7,217 bases of DNA, from assembly GCA_002938115.1 (NCBI GenBank), contig PTKD01000102.1, forward strand, positions 1 through 7,217. Direction: 5' to 3'. Position 1 is the first letter of the stretch. Each line of letters starts with the position of its first letter. The notes under the pieces are model-generated. The model searched no databases and was not told where the DNA came from. It saw only the letters and a list, made by a program, of their open reading frames with translations. The translations under genes and the position numbers were made by a program. The DNA comes from Alphaproteobacteria bacterium MarineAlpha9_Bin7. GTDB lineage: Bacteria; Pseudomonadota; Alphaproteobacteria; UBA7887. Shown here in pieces: positions 6,158 to 7,217 of the stretch.

Positions 6158-7217
6158 CTAGACGGTTGCTTTGTGGATTGCACTCCACACTCCTATAGCC
6201 TGCGCAGTCTCAGAAACGTCGTGGGCTCGGATCAATTGCACACCCTGGCTTACCGCATAGAGTGCTGCCGCAACCGATCCGGCGAGGCGCATTCGCGGTG
6301 ACTCTCCGACCGCCAGGCGGCCAAATTTACGAGATGCACCTACCATTACGGGACAGCCCAACCCATGGTAAAGGCTCAACCAATTAAGTACCCTTAAGTT
6401 CTCGCCTGACGTTTTGCCAAATCCCAATCCAGGATCTACTATGATTTTACTGCGTTTAACACCAGAAGCACATACGGCTTCTATACGATTCTCTAGGTAA
6501 TCGTATACATCAACTGCGATGCGCTCACGCGCATGGAGAGGCCCGATAATTTTTGACTTTGCAGAATGTACCAAAATTGTAGCCACGCCTGTTGATGCAG
6601 CAACCGTAGCGCTATCCGCATAACCTGTAAGTGCGGTCACATCATTGATAATCAGTGCTCCATTTTCGGCTGCCGCCAACATAGTTTCGGGGTGGTATGT
6701 GTCTATTGATACTGGTATCCCGTCTGCAACTAGCCCACGCACTATCGGAATAACTCGTTTCTGTTCTACTTCCGTTGAAATATGCTGGGCTCCAGGTCGG
6801 GTCGACTCACCTCCGACATCAATAAATTTGGCGCCTGCCTTAAACAACTCCCTCCCACATGTTATAGCCTGTTCTGTAGTTTTCTGCTGGCCATGCTCCG
6901 AAAAACTATCTGGTGTGGCGTTAACTATGCCCATTATTACAGGCTCGAAGAATGAAGACCCGGCAACCCGCTCGCGCTGTCGCCCTAGGCGATGGAGTAA
7001 AACCTGTAATTTTGATTCCTCTTCAAGACCAAACTCACGTTGCCACGAATAAAATGCCTCGACCGTCACCTCTTCGGTCCGTACCTCTCCCTTATCTCGT
7101 GCAATTATCTGGCATGAAGTAAAAGCAGCGCTGCCGGCTATCGGTAACCCTTGTCTAACACTGACAGCCTTTTCGGCGGCCTCGCCATGGATGATCCGGA
7201 GTGGCCGTAAATAAAAG
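6158..7217 (-). CDS. folP: Dihydropteroate synthase FolP, N-terminus cut by window edge
   Basis: FolP condenses 6-hydroxymethyl-7,8-dihydropterin diphosphate with p-aminobenzoate to give dihydropteroate for folate synthesis; it is the sulfonamide target. The frame stays open to the right edge, giving 352 visible codons. A GTG at 7069 would give a 303-residue protein, but 49 more residues read in frame upstream, including YLRPLRIIHG and GLPIAGSAAFT. These match the N-terminal extension I know from alphaproteobacterial FolP, so the true start probably lies outside. Counting from the GTG, the TIM-barrel core begins at about 43 with MGIVNATPDSFS (46-57), then DVGGESTRPGA (84-94), SIDT (121-124), IND (141-143), DPGLGFGK (212-219), GASRK (244-248) and IRAHD (280-284). 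The pterin and phosphate residues Asp123, Asn142, Asp212, Lys248 and Arg281 are all present. The usual MHMQG-type loop reads VHSAKSKIIGP instead. Confidence 0.92.
   Translation of the reverse strand, partial: FYLRPLRIIHGEAAEKAVSVRQGLPIAGSAAFTSCQIIARDKGEVRTEEVTVEAFYSWQREFGLEEESKLQVLLHRLGRQRERVAGSSFFEPVIMGIVNATPDSFSEHGQQKTTEQAITCGRELFKAGAKFIDVGGESTRPGAQHISTEVEQKRVIPIVRGLVADGIPVSIDTYHPETMLAAAENGALIINDVTALTGYADSATVAASTGVATILVHSAKSKIIGPLHARERIAVDVYDYLENRIEAVCASGVKRSKIIVDPGLGFGKTSGENLRVLNWLSLYHGLGCPVMVGASRKFGRLAVGESPRMRLAGSVAAALYAVSQGVQLIRAHDVSETAQAIGVWSAIHKATV

Overview
This is an ordinary-looking stretch of bacterial core-metabolism DNA. Every gene lies on the minus strand, so transcription runs from the right end towards the left. 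In that order the genes are folP (cut by the right edge), glmM, thiD, serC, serA and hisZ (cut by the left edge). The proteins point to an alphaproteobacterium, probably near the Rhodospirillales. SerC is the alphaproteobacterial/archaeal-type phosphoserine transaminase rather than the E. coli type. FolP carries the long N-terminal extension seen in alphaproteobacterial versions. HisZ is present, and serC-serA-hisZ and folP-glmM are neighbourhoods I associate with that group. This placement is inference from protein style and gene order; no rRNA or other marker is present.

Layout. The first 883 bases hold the N-terminal three quarters of HisZ. SerA follows after a 50-base gap and SerC 39 bases further on, so serC-serA-hisZ looks like one transcription unit. 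A 119-base non-coding leader (3715-3833) separates serC from thiD and holds the most interesting non-coding signal: several short inverted repeats and a possible six-codon reading frame next to the serC ribosome site. This is where the serC leader RNA described in alphaproteobacteria would lie. ThiD and GlmM are 27 bases apart and probably co-transcribed. A 161-base gap (5997-6157) separates glmM from folP; I see no gene and no convincing promoter or terminator there.

How the genes work together. SerA and SerC carry out the first two steps of serine synthesis from 3-phosphoglycerate. Serine supplies one-carbon units to folate, whose pterin-pABA precursor is made by FolP. HisZ activates the first step of histidine synthesis, ThiD phosphorylates the thiamine pyrimidine, and GlmM makes glucosamine-1-phosphate for the cell envelope. 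No mobile element, CRISPR array, tRNA, rRNA or defence system is visible. Points worth a second look are the serC leader, altered signature residues in GlmM and an altered substrate loop in FolP.
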